Shown here one piece after another: positions 9,703 to 17,843 of a stretch of DNA of 64,000 bases. Location of the stretch: positions 248,001 through 312,000 of the forward strand of contig NZ_JACCFG010000003.1 of assembly GCF_013416555.1 (NCBI RefSeq), read 5' to 3'. Made by a program: the position numbers and the translations under genes. The notes beneath the pieces were generated by a model. That model had not been told where the DNA came from and made no database searches. It worked only from the letters and a program-made list of their open reading frames with translations. This DNA is from Sphingomonas sp. R-74633 (GTDB lineage Bacteria > Pseudomonadota > Alphaproteobacteria > Sphingomonadales > Sphingomonadaceae). Position 1 is the first letter of the stretch, and each line of letters opens with the position of its first letter.

Positions 9703-11652
9703 TTACGATCCCCTGGGCTTGCCGTCCGCCGGATTGTTCTTGTCGAGGAACGCGCCGACCCGGTTGAGAAAGTCGGTGGCGTGCGCCGGATCGCTGAAGC
9801 CGTGCGCTTCGTCCTTGTAGAGCACGAACTCATGCGGCCGCTTCAGCTTGACCAGCGCATCGTGCAGCTTTTGCGACTGCGAGACGGGCACGGTGCGGTC
9901 CTTGGTGCCATGGGCGATCAGGATCGGCACGGTCATCCGCTCGGCCATCTTGAGCGGCGAGATCGTGTCGAGCTCGAAATCCTTGTCGCCGCGCACCTTG
10001 TCGCGCCAGTTGCGGTAATAGCGGCTCGCGGCGAACGACTTGCGGTCATAGCGCAGCTGCGCCGACACGTCGGACAGGCCGGCAAAGCTGATCGCGCAGC
10101 GATAGATCTCCGGATTGCGCACCGCCGCGAGCATCGCGGCATAGCCGCCGTACGAGGCGCCCATGATGCAGACGCGCTTCGCATCGACCGTGCCGCGGGT
10201 GGCCAGCCATTTCACGCCGTCGTCGACATCGTCCTGCATGCCGCGCCCGAACTGGCCGATACCCTTGTCGACGAACGCCTTTCCGAAGCCGGTCGAGCCG
10301 CGATAATTGGGCTGGAGCACCGCATAGCCCCGGGATGCCAGATACTGGACCCAGGCATCATAGCCCCAGCTGTCGCGGACGAACGGACCGCCATGCGGCA
10401 TCACCACCAGCGGCAGGTTCTTGTCGCCGCGGCCCGGCGGCAAGGTGAGGTAGCCGCGGATCTCGAGCCCGTCGCGCGCCTTGTAGCGGACCGGCTCCAT
10501 CGGGGCGAGGCGCTTGCCGCCAAGCTTCTGGTAGAGCGCAGCGAAAGGCGACATGTTGTTGGTCTTGCGATCGTAGAAATAGACCGTGCCGGGATCATCG
10601 GCCGAGGCGCTGAGGATCAGCAGGCGCATATTATCGGCACTGCGCGAAATCACGCGGTTGGCATGGCCGGGCAGCGCCCGGTCGAGCCGGGCCTGGAGCT
10701 TCTTCAGCTCGGGATCGAACCACTCGATCTCGGGCTTGTCGTTGGTGAAATAGACCGCGCTCAGATGCCCGTCCTTGCCCACATCGAAATCGTCGATGTC
10801 GACTTCGGGATTCTCATAGACCTGTTCGCCGATCGCGTCGGCGCGGAAGTCATATTTGTAGAGGCCGAAGCGCCCGCTCTTGCCCGCCGCCATGGCATAG
10901 CCGGTGTCGCTGCCGCCGATCGGCAGGAACTTGTCGACGCCGACATCGTCCTCGTCATATTCGCGGCGCTTGGTCCGGGTGAATTCCTGGTCGGCGCGCT
11001 CGCGGTAGACCACCCACCATTTCTTGCCTTCGCCCGCTATCCCGGTCCGCACCACGCCCTTGTCGTCGGCGTACCAGCTCCACACGCCGTCCTGCGCCTT
11101 GACGACCTTCTCGGACTTCAGCGTGGCGAGGTCGATCCGGTAGACCGCGGGCAAATCGAAGATGCTGGGCTGGGTGCTGAGCAGCAGGAAGGCGCCGGCA
11201 GGATCGACATAGAGCACGTCGTCGCCGACCAGCCCTTGCGACTTCAGTCCGATATAGGCCGCCACGCCGCTATGCACGTCGATGGTGATCAGCCGGGTGA
11301 TCGGCACTTCGATGTCATAGATCTTCGAGGTGCCGAGCAGGCTGACCAGCACCTTGTCCGACCCTGCCCAGCGCACCCATTGCACGCTGAAGTCGCCGGG
11401 GATCGGGATTGTCCGGGTGCTGTTGGCCTTGGTCGGATCGAGGTCGACCAGCGCCACCACATCCTTGTCGCCGCGCTTCGCTTCGGCGGCCACCATTGCG
11501 CCGTCGGGCGACAGGATCGGATCCTTGAGCATCGGACGCTCACCGAAATCCGCCGCGCTCGGCACGGGCGGATCATTGTCCGCCGCGGTCGCGACACCTG
11601 CCAGTGCGACGGCGCAGGCAAGCGCCATCGTCCGAAAAACCTTGTACCCCAC
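9703..11652 (-). CDS. Secreted S9 family peptidase, paralogue of its neighbour
   Basis: 649 residues from a GTG start at 11652 with GAAGGGGG nine bases upstream; the in-frame ATG nine codons further out has no ribosome-binding site and would put charged residues before the signal peptide. Signal peptide MALACAVALAGVATA, then propeller-like region and hydrolase domain with GASYGGYA (about residue 497), GTKDRTVP (about 582) and DEAHGFSD (about 618). Domain order and motifs match the gene at 7721-9610, with the closest similarity in the catalytic domain, so the pair arose by tandem duplication. Likely a peptide-scavenging exopeptidase. Confidence 0.92.
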   Translation of the reverse strand: MGYKVFRTMALACAVALAGVATAADNDPPVPSAADFGERPMLKDPILSPDGAMVAAEAKRGDKDVVALVDLDPTKANSTRTIPIPGDFSVQWVRWAGSDKVLVSLLGTSKIYDIEVPITRLITIDVHSGVAAYIGLKSQGLVGDDVLYVDPAGAFLLLSTQPSIFDLPAVYRIDLATLKSEKVVKAQDGVWSWYADDKGVVRTGIAGEGKKWWVVYRERADQEFTRTKRREYDEDDVGVDKFLPIGGSDTGYAMAAGKSGRFGLYKYDFRADAIGEQVYENPEVDIDDFDVGKDGHLSAVYFTNDKPEIEWFDPELKKLQARLDRALPGHANRVISRSADNMRLLILSASADDPGTVYFYDRKTNNMSPFAALYQKLGGKRLAPMEPVRYKARDGLEIRGYLTLPPGRGDKNLPLVVMPHGGPFVRDSWGYDAWVQYLASRGYAVLQPNYRGSTGFGKAFVDKGIGQFGRGMQDDVDDGVKWLATRGTVDAKRVCIMGASYGGYAAMLAAVRNPEIYRCAISFAGLSDVSAQLRYDRKSFAASRYYRNWRDKVRGDKDFELDTISPLKMAERMTVPILIAHGTKDRTVPVSQSQKLHDALVKLKRPHEFVLYKDEAHGFSDPAHATDFLNRVGAFLDKNNPADGKPRGS

Positions 11653-11789
11653 TGTCTTGCCCCCTTCTTCTTGCAGCATCCATCACTTGGCAGGCGGCCC
11701 GGTTGCAAGCAGAATTGACACCAGGTTGATGGAAGCGGAGCCACGGCAGGGTCCGCGCGTTCCGCCACGAACTGGAAGAGAGGATTCCG

Positions 11790-13022
11790 ATGCGATCGCA
11801 TTTCCGCATGGCGCTGCCCGCGCTCGCACTGCTCGCGGCCTGCAATAGCAGCGGCGTTTCCGCCCAGCAGAGCGCCACCCCCGCCGCGACCGGCGACATG
11901 CCCTTCAACATGACCCAGGTCGCCGATTTCGACACGCCCTGGGCGATGGCCTTCCTGCCCGATGGCCGCATGCTGGTGACCGAGAAAGCGGGGAAGATCC
12001 TGCTCGTCTCGGCGGACGGCGCGCGGCAGCAGACCATCGCCACTGTCGACGTGGCCTTCCAGGGCCAGGGCGGATTGCTCGACGTGATCCCCGCGCCCGA
12101 CTTCGCGAAGAGCCATCTGGTCTATTACACCTATGCCGAACCGCGCCCCGAAGGCTCGAGCCTGGCGATGGCGCGCGCGACCTTCGTCGATGGCGCAACG
12201 CCGGCGCTCACCAATCTGCAGGTGCTGTGGCGCGCGGGCGCGGACGGCAAGGGCGGCCAGTTCGGCGCGATCATCGCCTTCGCGCCCGACGGCAAGTCGC
12301 TGTTCCTCACCTCGGGCGAGCGCCAGCGCTTCACGCCCGCGCAGGACCCCAACCAGGCGCTGGGCAAGATCCTGCACCTCACGCTCGACGGCAAGCCGGC
12401 CCCCGGCAATCCCTGGGCGGGCAAGACCGGCACGGCGACCGTGACGGTTACCGATCCTCCCAAGAACACCGAGATCGCCAAGACCGCACCGACGCGTGTC
12501 CAGCAGGTCGAGGGTACCAACCTGGTCCCCGCCGAGACCTGGACCCTCGGCCATCGCAATCCCTATGGCCTGGTGTTCGACACTGCCGGGCGGCTTTGGG
12601 AAAACGAGATGGGCCCCAAGGGGGGCGACGAGATCAACCTGATCCGCAAGGGCCAGAATTACGGCTGGCCCAACGCGTCCAACGGCGACAATTATGACGG
12701 CACCCCGATCCCCGATCACAAGGCCGGCGACGGCTATGCGGCGCCCGCAGTCTTCTGGAACCCGTCGATCTCGCCGGGCGGGATGATCTATTATTCGGGG
12801 AAGCTGTTCCCGGCCTGGAAGGGCTCGCTGCTGGTCGGCGCGCTTTCGGGGCGCGGGCTGATCCGGGTGGCGCTGGACGGTGACAAGGCGAACAAGGCCG
12901 AGCAGTGGGACCTGAACATGCGCGTCCGCGACGTCGTCCAGGGGCCGGACGGCGCGGTGTGGCTGCTCGAGGATGCCGGCAAGACGAACGGGCGACTGTT
13001 CAAGCTCACCCCGAAGCGCTGA
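11790..13022 (+). CDS. PQQ-dependent sugar dehydrogenase-family lipoprotein
   Basis: 410 residues. The signal peptide ends in a lipobox LLAAC with Cys18 as lipidation site. The rest matches the glucose/sorbosone dehydrogenase (YliI/Asd) six-bladed propeller: DTPWAMAFLPDGRMLVTEKAGK, GGLLDVIPAPDF, LGHRNPYGLVFD, WENEMGPKGGDEIN and NYGWP. These proteins oxidise aldoses with PQQ and Ca2+ in the periplasm. No PQQ synthesis genes are in the window. GAAGAGAGGA upstream of the ATG is a good ribosome-binding site. It is divergent from the S9 peptidase gene. Confidence 0.9.
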   Translation: MRSHFRMALPALALLAACNSSGVSAQQSATPAATGDMPFNMTQVADFDTPWAMAFLPDGRMLVTEKAGKILLVSADGARQQTIATVDVAFQGQGGLLDVIPAPDFAKSHLVYYTYAEPRPEGSSLAMARATFVDGATPALTNLQVLWRAGADGKGGQFGAIIAFAPDGKSLFLTSGERQRFTPAQDPNQALGKILHLTLDGKPAPGNPWAGKTGTATVTVTDPPKNTEIAKTAPTRVQQVEGTNLVPAETWTLGHRNPYGLVFDTAGRLWENEMGPKGGDEINLIRKGQNYGWPNASNGDNYDGTPIPDHKAGDGYAAPAVFWNPSISPGGMIYYSGKLFPAWKGSLLVGALSGRGLIRVALDGDKANKAEQWDLNMRVRDVVQGPDGAVWLLEDAGKTNGRLFKLTPKR

Positions 13023-13397
13023 TCAGCGCACGATCAGATAGTTGATCCGCGCCGCGGCGATCGGCCGGTCGGGCTCATCCTGCCAGGCGATCGCCTCGAC
13101 ATTGGCGACGCGCGTGCCGAGCCTTGTGACGGTGCCGCGCGCCCGCGTCGGCTTGTCGCGCCCGCCGCGCATGTAATCCACGGTGATGTTGATCGGCTTG
13201 ATCTGCGCGTCCTCGGCACCGAGCGCCTGCTTGAGCGCGCCCACCGCCGCCATCTCGAGCAGCCCGCCGATCGCGCCGCCATGCAGGAAGCCGGGGCGCC
13301 CGAGCACATCGTCGCCGAACGGCATCACGAACACCGGCGCCTCATCGCCCGGCTCGAGCGTGAGGCCCAGCAGCTCCGCATAAGGGGGCAGGATCAT
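13023..13397 (-). CDS. PaaI family hotdog thioesterase
   Basis: 124 residues with the PaaI signature: DVLGRPGFLHGGAIGGLLEMAAVGAL, the HGG motif with a catalytic acid in the following helix, and ITVDYMRGGRDKPTRARG as central strand. Acyl-CoA thioesterase of unknown specificity. It is convergent with the sugar dehydrogenase gene (1-bp gap) and its start overlaps the end of the next thioesterase gene by 4 bp, so the two hotdog proteins are probably made together and may form a heteromer. Confidence 0.88.
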   Translation of the reverse strand: MILPPYAELLGLTLEPGDEAPVFVMPFGDDVLGRPGFLHGGAIGGLLEMAAVGALKQALGAEDAQIKPINITVDYMRGGRDKPTRARGTVTRLGTRVANVEAIAWQDEPDRPIAAARINYLIVR

Positions 13398-13834
13398 CGA
13401 TAGCCCTCGATCGCCATGAAGGTGCCCGCGACATGGGCCAGCGGATTCTCAGGATCGCCGTCATGCGCCTGGCCGCGCACGAACGCGATCGAGCGCGTCA
13501 GTCGATAGCATTCGCCGCGCCCGATCACGGTGCGGCCGGGCGTGGCCGGGCGCAGATAGTCGATACGCAGGTCGAGCGTCGCCTGGTGCACAAAGGCTCC
13601 GGCCTTGAGCCAGACCGAAGTGGCGGTCGCCATGTCCATCAGCGCCAGGATCGGCCCGGAAGCGAGCACGCCCGATGCCGGATCGCCGATCATGTCCGTG
13701 TGGTAGGGCAGCTCGAGTTCGGCCCAGTCGGCCCCGTGGGCGCGGTAGCCCACGCCCAGCCGGCTGCCATGGCTGGCATAGCGCAGCGAGAAGAAGCGCC
13801 GGACATCGAAGCCGGAAGGGGCGGTTTCGCTCAT
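13394..13834 (-). CDS. PaaI family hotdog thioesterase, second of a pair
   Basis: 146 residues from the ATG at 13834; the open frame continues upstream with Arg-rich, non-protein-like sequence. Hotdog features: ELPYHTDMIGDPASGVLASGPILALMDMATATS, with the D-MATA helix, then TLDLRIDYLRPATPGRTVIGRGECYR. Family members of this kind are annotated as PaaI or DUF4442 thioesterases. First gene of a two-gene operon with the 124-residue homologue; the similarity between them is only at fold-signature level. Confidence 0.85.
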   Translation of the reverse strand: MSETAPSGFDVRRFFSLRYASHGSRLGVGYRAHGADWAELELPYHTDMIGDPASGVLASGPILALMDMATATSVWLKAGAFVHQATLDLRIDYLRPATPGRTVIGRGECYRLTRSIAFVRGQAHDGDPENPLAHVAGTFMAIEGYR

Positions 13835-13880
13835 CCGCCCGGCCCTAGCGCGACGGCGGAAAGCACGCAAATGGCGGCAA

Positions 13881-13894
13881 TTACATCGTTGTAA
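13881..13894. promoter_or_regulatory. TTACA-N4-TGTAA dyad upstream of the peptide/HEAT/cupin-like operon
   Basis: A perfect 5-bp inverted repeat with a 4-bp spacer, 65 bp before the ATG of the 54-residue ORF. It lies in the only AT-richer stretch between the divergent thioesterase and peptide genes, so it may be an operator for either direction. The winged-helix regulator downstream is a candidate to bind it; this is inference. Confidence 0.4.
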
Positions 13895-13958
13895 CATGCA
13901 CCGCCGCGCGCCTCGGGCTTAGCCTTCCCCATCGAAACGCCGTTGCGAGGGGGGAAGC

Positions 13959-14123
13959 ATGGGACTGATCGGAATCGAGCTGAGCGGGATCGTCGAGCTG
14001 GGCACCAGCGTGGCGACGCATGGCGCGCTGCAGACTGCTTTGGTGAGCGCCGATGACCTGTTCGAGCTGGTCGTCGGCATTGCCATCCTGATCTACGAGA
14101 TCGCGCCTGACTTCGCCGGATGA
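13959..14123 (+). CDS. 54-residue peptide, possible precursor or leader of the following operon
   Basis: A short ORF with a strong ribosome-binding site (GAGGGGGGAAG) just before its ATG. The peptide begins MGLIGIELSGIVELG and ends IYEIAPDFAG. It has no Cys, Lys or Arg, six Glu and three Asp, and a hydrophobic stretch LVVGIAILIY. Its TGA overlaps the ATG of the next gene (ATGA), so translation is coupled. Size, position and composition suit a ribosomally made precursor peptide, but a coupling leader or small membrane peptide is also possible. I recognise no family. Confidence 0.65.
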   Translation: MGLIGIELSGIVELGTSVATHGALQTALVSADDLFELVVGIAILIYEIAPDFAG

Positions 14124-15073
14124 ACGCCGTGGATGGCGCGACGCGCGCGGCGATCCTAACGGCGCGGACGAAGGCGCGCGAAACGATCCGGGCGTGGCGC
14201 GGTGGCGCTGCCTATCGTGGATTGGAGACGGCCTTCGCGGATTGTCCGGCGGACGACCCGGCCCCCGCAATGGCGCGTGCGGCACGGCTGCTCGGCAATG
14301 ACGACTGGGCCGGCACACTGCTCGATCCGCTGCTGAGGGCGCTTTCCGCCGATCCGCTGTTCGAGCCGCCGCTCAAGGTGACTCGCGATGCGATGCGGAT
14401 CGGCGCGGTGCTGTTCGACTGCCCCGCCATCTCGATCACTGCCTGCCGCACCAGCGCCGCGGTGATGCGGCGCTTGCACGTACCGGCGAGCATCACCTTT
14501 TCCGGCCGGCTGGCGGTAACACGCTATGTGCGCGCCGGCGGCGCTGTGCTGCGGCGCTGGCAAACCGACCCCGCCGGCCCCGATTTCCGTTCGGATGGCG
14601 CGCCGCCCTGCCGCGAGACACCCGCGCTGCGCCTCGCCGATGGCGATGTCCATGCGACCGACGGGCACCGCGAGGCGCAGCTGCTTGGCGAGGCCGCGTG
14701 CGATGTCGTCACGTTGGTCGCCACGATCCGCGCAGGTGCGGCGCCGCTGATGCGCGAGCATGCGATCGACGATGGCCGGCTGCTCCGTGTGGCGAGCGGC
14801 GACGAGCGCGCCTCGCGCACCGAGATGCTGCTCGCCTTTCTCCGCGTCGCTGGCCGCGCCGATACGAGCGAGCGCTTCGAGGAAGCGACGCGCGACCCCA
14901 TCTTCTACCTGCGCTGGGCGGCGATGCGCGAGTGGCTCGGGCTCGATGCCCGCACCGCGCTGCCGCGGCTCGAAGCGATGGCAGCGGAGGACCCGCATAG
15001 CGAGATCCGCGACGCGGCGACATGCACGCTGGCGGCGGTGCGACCCCGGCTGGAGGCGGCATGCCCCGCCTGA
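14120..15073 (+). CDS. HEAT-like repeat protein of the peptide operon, unknown function
   Basis: 317 residues, no signal peptide, so cytoplasmic. The last 75 residues (FEEATRDPIFYLRWAAMREWLGL, then TALPRLEAMAAEDPHSEIRDAATCTL) form two helical pairs typical of HEAT-like repeats. The middle region contains probable beta strands (FSGRLAVTRYVRAGG) and a DVHATDGH segment that can be lined up by eye with the DVHVQ segment of the next protein. This suggests the two are distant paralogues and this one lacks the HDH metal motif. It is coupled to the 54-residue ORF and overlaps the next gene by 13 bp. Confidence 0.75.
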   Translation: MNAVDGATRAAILTARTKARETIRAWRGGAAYRGLETAFADCPADDPAPAMARAARLLGNDDWAGTLLDPLLRALSADPLFEPPLKVTRDAMRIGAVLFDCPAISITACRTSAAVMRRLHVPASITFSGRLAVTRYVRAGGAVLRRWQTDPAGPDFRSDGAPPCRETPALRLADGDVHATDGHREAQLLGEAACDVVTLVATIRAGAAPLMREHAIDDGRLLRVASGDERASRTEMLLAFLRVAGRADTSERFEEATRDPIFYLRWAAMREWLGLDARTALPRLEAMAAEDPHSEIRDAATCTLAAVRPRLEAACPA

Positions 15074-15939
15074 TCGATCCCGGCCAGGGCGCGGCGATCG
15101 GGCTGGACGAACTGATCGACGCACTCGAGGCCAACCCGCTCGACGTGCGCGACGAAGATGCGTTCGCGAGCTGGGGGCCGTTGCTTGCAAGGTTGGGGCG
15201 CAACCCGGATTTCCTCGCCGATCTCGCGATCGAGGAGCTCAAGACGCGCTGTGCCGGACAGGCGCGCACCAATGGCTATGGCGCTCAGGTCTTCCTGCTG
15301 CGCCCGCCCAATGGCCGCTATGTGCTGCGCGCCAATTTCTGGCCGGCACGCGACGATTCGGTGACTCGCGCCAGCGGCCCGGCGGCATTCTTCTACGACC
15401 TGCCGCACGACCATAATTTCCCCTTCCTCACCTATGGCTATCTCGGGCCGGGCTATTGGAGCGACTATTACGAATATGACGTCGCGCCGCTGGCCGGCCT
15501 GCCCGGCGAGACGGCCGGCCTGCGCTTCACCGAGCGTTCCCGGCTCGAGCCCGGCCGGCTGATGCTCTACCGGATGCGCAAGGACGTGCACGTCCAGCTG
15601 CCGCCGGACAGCCTGTCGGTTTCGCTCAACATCCTCGGTTCCGATCCGGCGCAACCTTGGCTCGATCAGTATCGATTCGACATGGAGCGCGGCACGATCG
15701 CGGAAGGGCTGACCCTCACCGCCGCCGAGGCGCTGGTCGCGGTCGCGGTGCATATCGGCAACGGGCTCGACCTCGCCGAGCGTTTCGCGCGGCATCACCC
15801 CTGCGCGCGGATGCGAGTGACTGCGCTCGATGCGCTTGCCTCGGCCCTGCCGCACGAGGCGCCCGCGCTGTTCGCACGGGCGGCGGGCGATCCCGATCGC
15901 TTCGTCGCCGGACATGCGCGGGCACGACTGTCTCCGTAA
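15061..15939 (+). CDS. Protein with cupin-like HDH...H motif and HEAT-like tail, putative metal-dependent oxygenase
   Basis: 292 residues from the ATG at 15061 with GGAGG five bases upstream. The central region has PHDHNFPFLTYGYLGPGYW followed by YYEYD, and about 60 residues later LMLYRMRKDVHVQLPP. The H-x-H ... G ... E and later His pattern resembles cupin or cysteine-dioxygenase-like Fe(II) sites. The C-terminus (DLAERFARHHPCARMRVTALDAL) is HEAT-like. I cannot name a family. Its place after a short peptide gene suggests a modifying enzyme; this is inference, not a demonstrated activity. Confidence 0.7.
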   Translation: MPRLIDPGQGAAIGLDELIDALEANPLDVRDEDAFASWGPLLARLGRNPDFLADLAIEELKTRCAGQARTNGYGAQVFLLRPPNGRYVLRANFWPARDDSVTRASGPAAFFYDLPHDHNFPFLTYGYLGPGYWSDYYEYDVAPLAGLPGETAGLRFTERSRLEPGRLMLYRMRKDVHVQLPPDSLSVSLNILGSDPAQPWLDQYRFDMERGTIAEGLTLTAAEALVAVAVHIGNGLDLAERFARHHPCARMRVTALDALASALPHEAPALFARAAGDPDRFVAGHARARLSP

Positions 15940-15988
15940 CGGACACGGTTCCCGCCGAAACGGAGCAATCGTCTCTACGCTTTCCCCT

Positions 15989-16588
15989 GTGACTGTTCTC
16001 GTCGCCTGTACGCTTGATACCCCCGAGCTTGCCGCGGCGGCGGCCGTGCGCGGCCTGGGCCTGGCGCCCTTCGCGCCGGGCGTGGACGCAGCGGCAGCCT
16101 TGCTGACCGGCGGGGGCGAGAGCGTTGCGCGAATCCGCGCGCAGGGCTGGCATGGGCCGCTGCTGCTCGTGCTGCCCGAGGGCGGCTGCGTGGCGCAGGC
16201 GCTCGATGCCGGGGCGGACGACGCCATGCTCGCCGCGACCCTGCCCGACGAGATCGCCGCGCGCCTCGCCGCCCGGGTGCGCCAGCGGCCCGAGATCGTG
16301 CTCGGCGAGCTACGCATCGACCCTGTCGAACGCCGGGTGACCCGCGCCGGCCAGGCGATCGCCCTCCTGCCGCGCGAATATGCGCTGCTCCTCCACCTGA
16401 TCCGCCAGGGCGAGCGGCCGGCGGGGCGCAGCGAGCTGCTCGCCGCGGTCTGGGGCCTTCGCTTCGATCCGGGCACCAATGTCGTCGAGGTCCATGTCTC
16501 GCGGCTGCGCGCCAAGCTCGACCGCGGCTTCGCCGTGCCGATGCTACGCACCGACAAGGGGCGTGGCTACCGGCTGTGCGCGGCGTGA
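15989..16588 (+). CDS. OmpR-type winged-helix regulator with degenerate receiver domain
   Basis: 199 residues from a GTG at 15989. The C-terminal domain is a clear Trans_reg_C winged helix: LGELRIDPVERRVTRAG, LLPREYALLLHLI, VVEVHVSRLRAKLDR, TDKGRGYRL. The N-terminal 95 residues follow a receiver pattern, ending ALDAGADDAMLAATLPDEIAARL, but at the usual phospho-acceptor strand the sequence is LLLVLPEGG with no Asp. It is therefore probably not controlled by phosphorylation. No sensor kinase is adjacent. It lies 50 bp behind the cupin-like gene and may belong to that operon. Confidence 0.8.
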   Translation: MTVLVACTLDTPELAAAAAVRGLGLAPFAPGVDAAAALLTGGGESVARIRAQGWHGPLLLVLPEGGCVAQALDAGADDAMLAATLPDEIAARLAARVRQRPEIVLGELRIDPVERRVTRAGQAIALLPREYALLLHLIRQGERPAGRSELLAAVWGLRFDPGTNVVEVHVSRLRAKLDRGFAVPMLRTDKGRGYRLCAA

Positions 16589-16627
16589 TCCCGCGCTATC
16601 AAGGCGCTCGACTTGAGGAGAATAGCC

Positions 16628-17404
16628 ATGGAAGCGCGCGTCAGCATCGAGGTCAGCCAGGGCATTGCCGACGTGCGGCTGGCGCGGCCGGACAAGATGA
16701 ACGCGCTCGATCCGGCGATGTTCGCCGGGATCGTCGATGCGATCGCCCGGCTGGAGCAGGAGCCGGGGCTGCGCGCGGTGGTGCTTTCGGGCGAGGGGCG
16801 CGGCTTTTGTGCGGGGCTCGACATGGCGAGCATGGCCTCCGCCGGCACGGGCACCGACCTGATGGCGCGGACCCGGGGGCTGGCCAATGATTTCCAGGCG
16901 GTCGCCTGGGGCTGGCGGACGCTGCCGGTGCCGGTGATCGCCGCAGTGCACGGCGTGGCGTTCGGCGGCGGGCTGCAGATCGCAAGCGGTGCCGATGTGC
17001 GGATCGCGGCGCCGGGCACGCGGCTGTCGGTGATGGAGATGAAATGGGGCATCGTCCCCGACATGGCCGGCTATGCGCTGTGGCGCGGCAATGTCCGCGA
17101 CGATGCGCTTCGCGAGCTGGCTTATACTGCCCGCGAATTCGACGCTGCGGAGGGCCAGGCGCTCGGCTTTATCACCCGCATCGCCGAGGATCCGCGCGCC
17201 GAAGCGATGGCGCTGGCCAAGGCGATTGCTGGGCGTAACCCGCATGCGGTCCGCGCCGCCAAGCGGCTGGCCAATCTCGAGGCCGATGCCGGCGAGACCT
17301 TGCTCGCCGAAAGCCGGGAGCAGGCGGCGCTGCTGCGCACGCCCAATCAGATCGAGGCGGTGATGGCCAATATGCAGAAGCGCCCGCCCGCCTTTACCGA
17401 CTGA
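16628..17404 (+). CDS. Enoyl-CoA hydratase/isomerase (crotonase) family protein
   Basis: 258 residues; the ATG at 16628 has GAGGAG seven bases upstream. Crotonase signatures: [25 protein letters not shown] (first oxyanion-hole glycine), [23 protein letters not shown] and [14 protein letters not shown]. The second acid position expected in hydratases is replaced (GIVPDMAG), as in many isomerase-like or annotated 'crotonase' members, so substrate and reaction are open. It ends 11 bp inside the convergent DUF427 gene. A thiolase gene nearby suggests acyl-CoA metabolism. Confidence 0.9.
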   Translation: MEARVSIEVSQGIADVRLARPDKMNALDPAMFAGIVDAIARLEQEPGLRAVVLSGEGRGFCAGLDMASMASAGTGTDLMARTRGLANDFQAVAWGWRTLPVPVIAAVHGVAFGGGLQIASGADVRIAAPGTRLSVMEMKWGIVPDMAGYALWRGNVRDDALRELAYTAREFDAAEGQALGFITRIAEDPRAEAMALAKAIAGRNPHAVRAAKRLANLEADAGETLLAESREQAALLRTPNQIEAVMANMQKRPPAFTD

Positions 17405-17756
17405 CCTCGATCTCCACGCGGTCGGGGTAGAAGGCGAGATGGTCGCGGATCTGCCCGACCGCTTCATAGGGCGACTCATAGCTCCACACTGCGTTCTCGC
17501 CGCCCTCGACCGAGAAATAGGAGGCCTCGCCCTTGTACGGGCAATAGCTGGCATGCGCGCTGCGCGCGAGCAGCGCCATGTCGGCATCTTCGCGGGGGAT
17601 GTAGAAGACCGGCGGATAGCTCGCCTCGCGCAATTCCAGCGCGCGGCGGGTATCGGCGATCACCTTGCCGCCGGCACGCACCACGACATGCGCGTCCGAG
17701 GGTGTGACCGTGATCGGATGATCGGGCCCGGGAATCAATATCTGCCTGCTCGCCAT
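17394..17756 (-). CDS. DUF427 domain protein
   Basis: 120 residues with the DUF427 core: [41 protein letters not shown], then [12 protein letters not shown] and the [10 protein letters not shown] loop. DUF427 proteins are small, cytoplasmic and conserved; biochemical function is not established. The ATG at 17756 has GGAGG six bases upstream, which excludes the long open frame reading further into the thiolase gene. It is divergent from the thiolase gene with an 87-bp shared promoter region. Confidence 0.9.
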   Translation of the reverse strand: MASRQILIPGPDHPITVTPSDAHVVVRAGGKVIADTRRALELREASYPPVFYIPREDADMALLARSAHASYCPYKGEASYFSVEGGENAVWSYESPYEAVGQIRDHLAFYPDRVEIEVSR

Positions 17757-17843
17757 GCGCCACCTCCAGCGACCGATATGGGGTTGCGGCGGGCTATTGC
17801 AAACGCCATACCGCACCCTCGAAAAATGGAGAGGAACGCCGAT

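Noticed and set aside
15930..15988. Hairpin between the cupin-like and regulator genes as a terminator
   Set aside because: CTCCGT/ACGGAG leaves a large loop and no U-tract; too weak to call an operon end.
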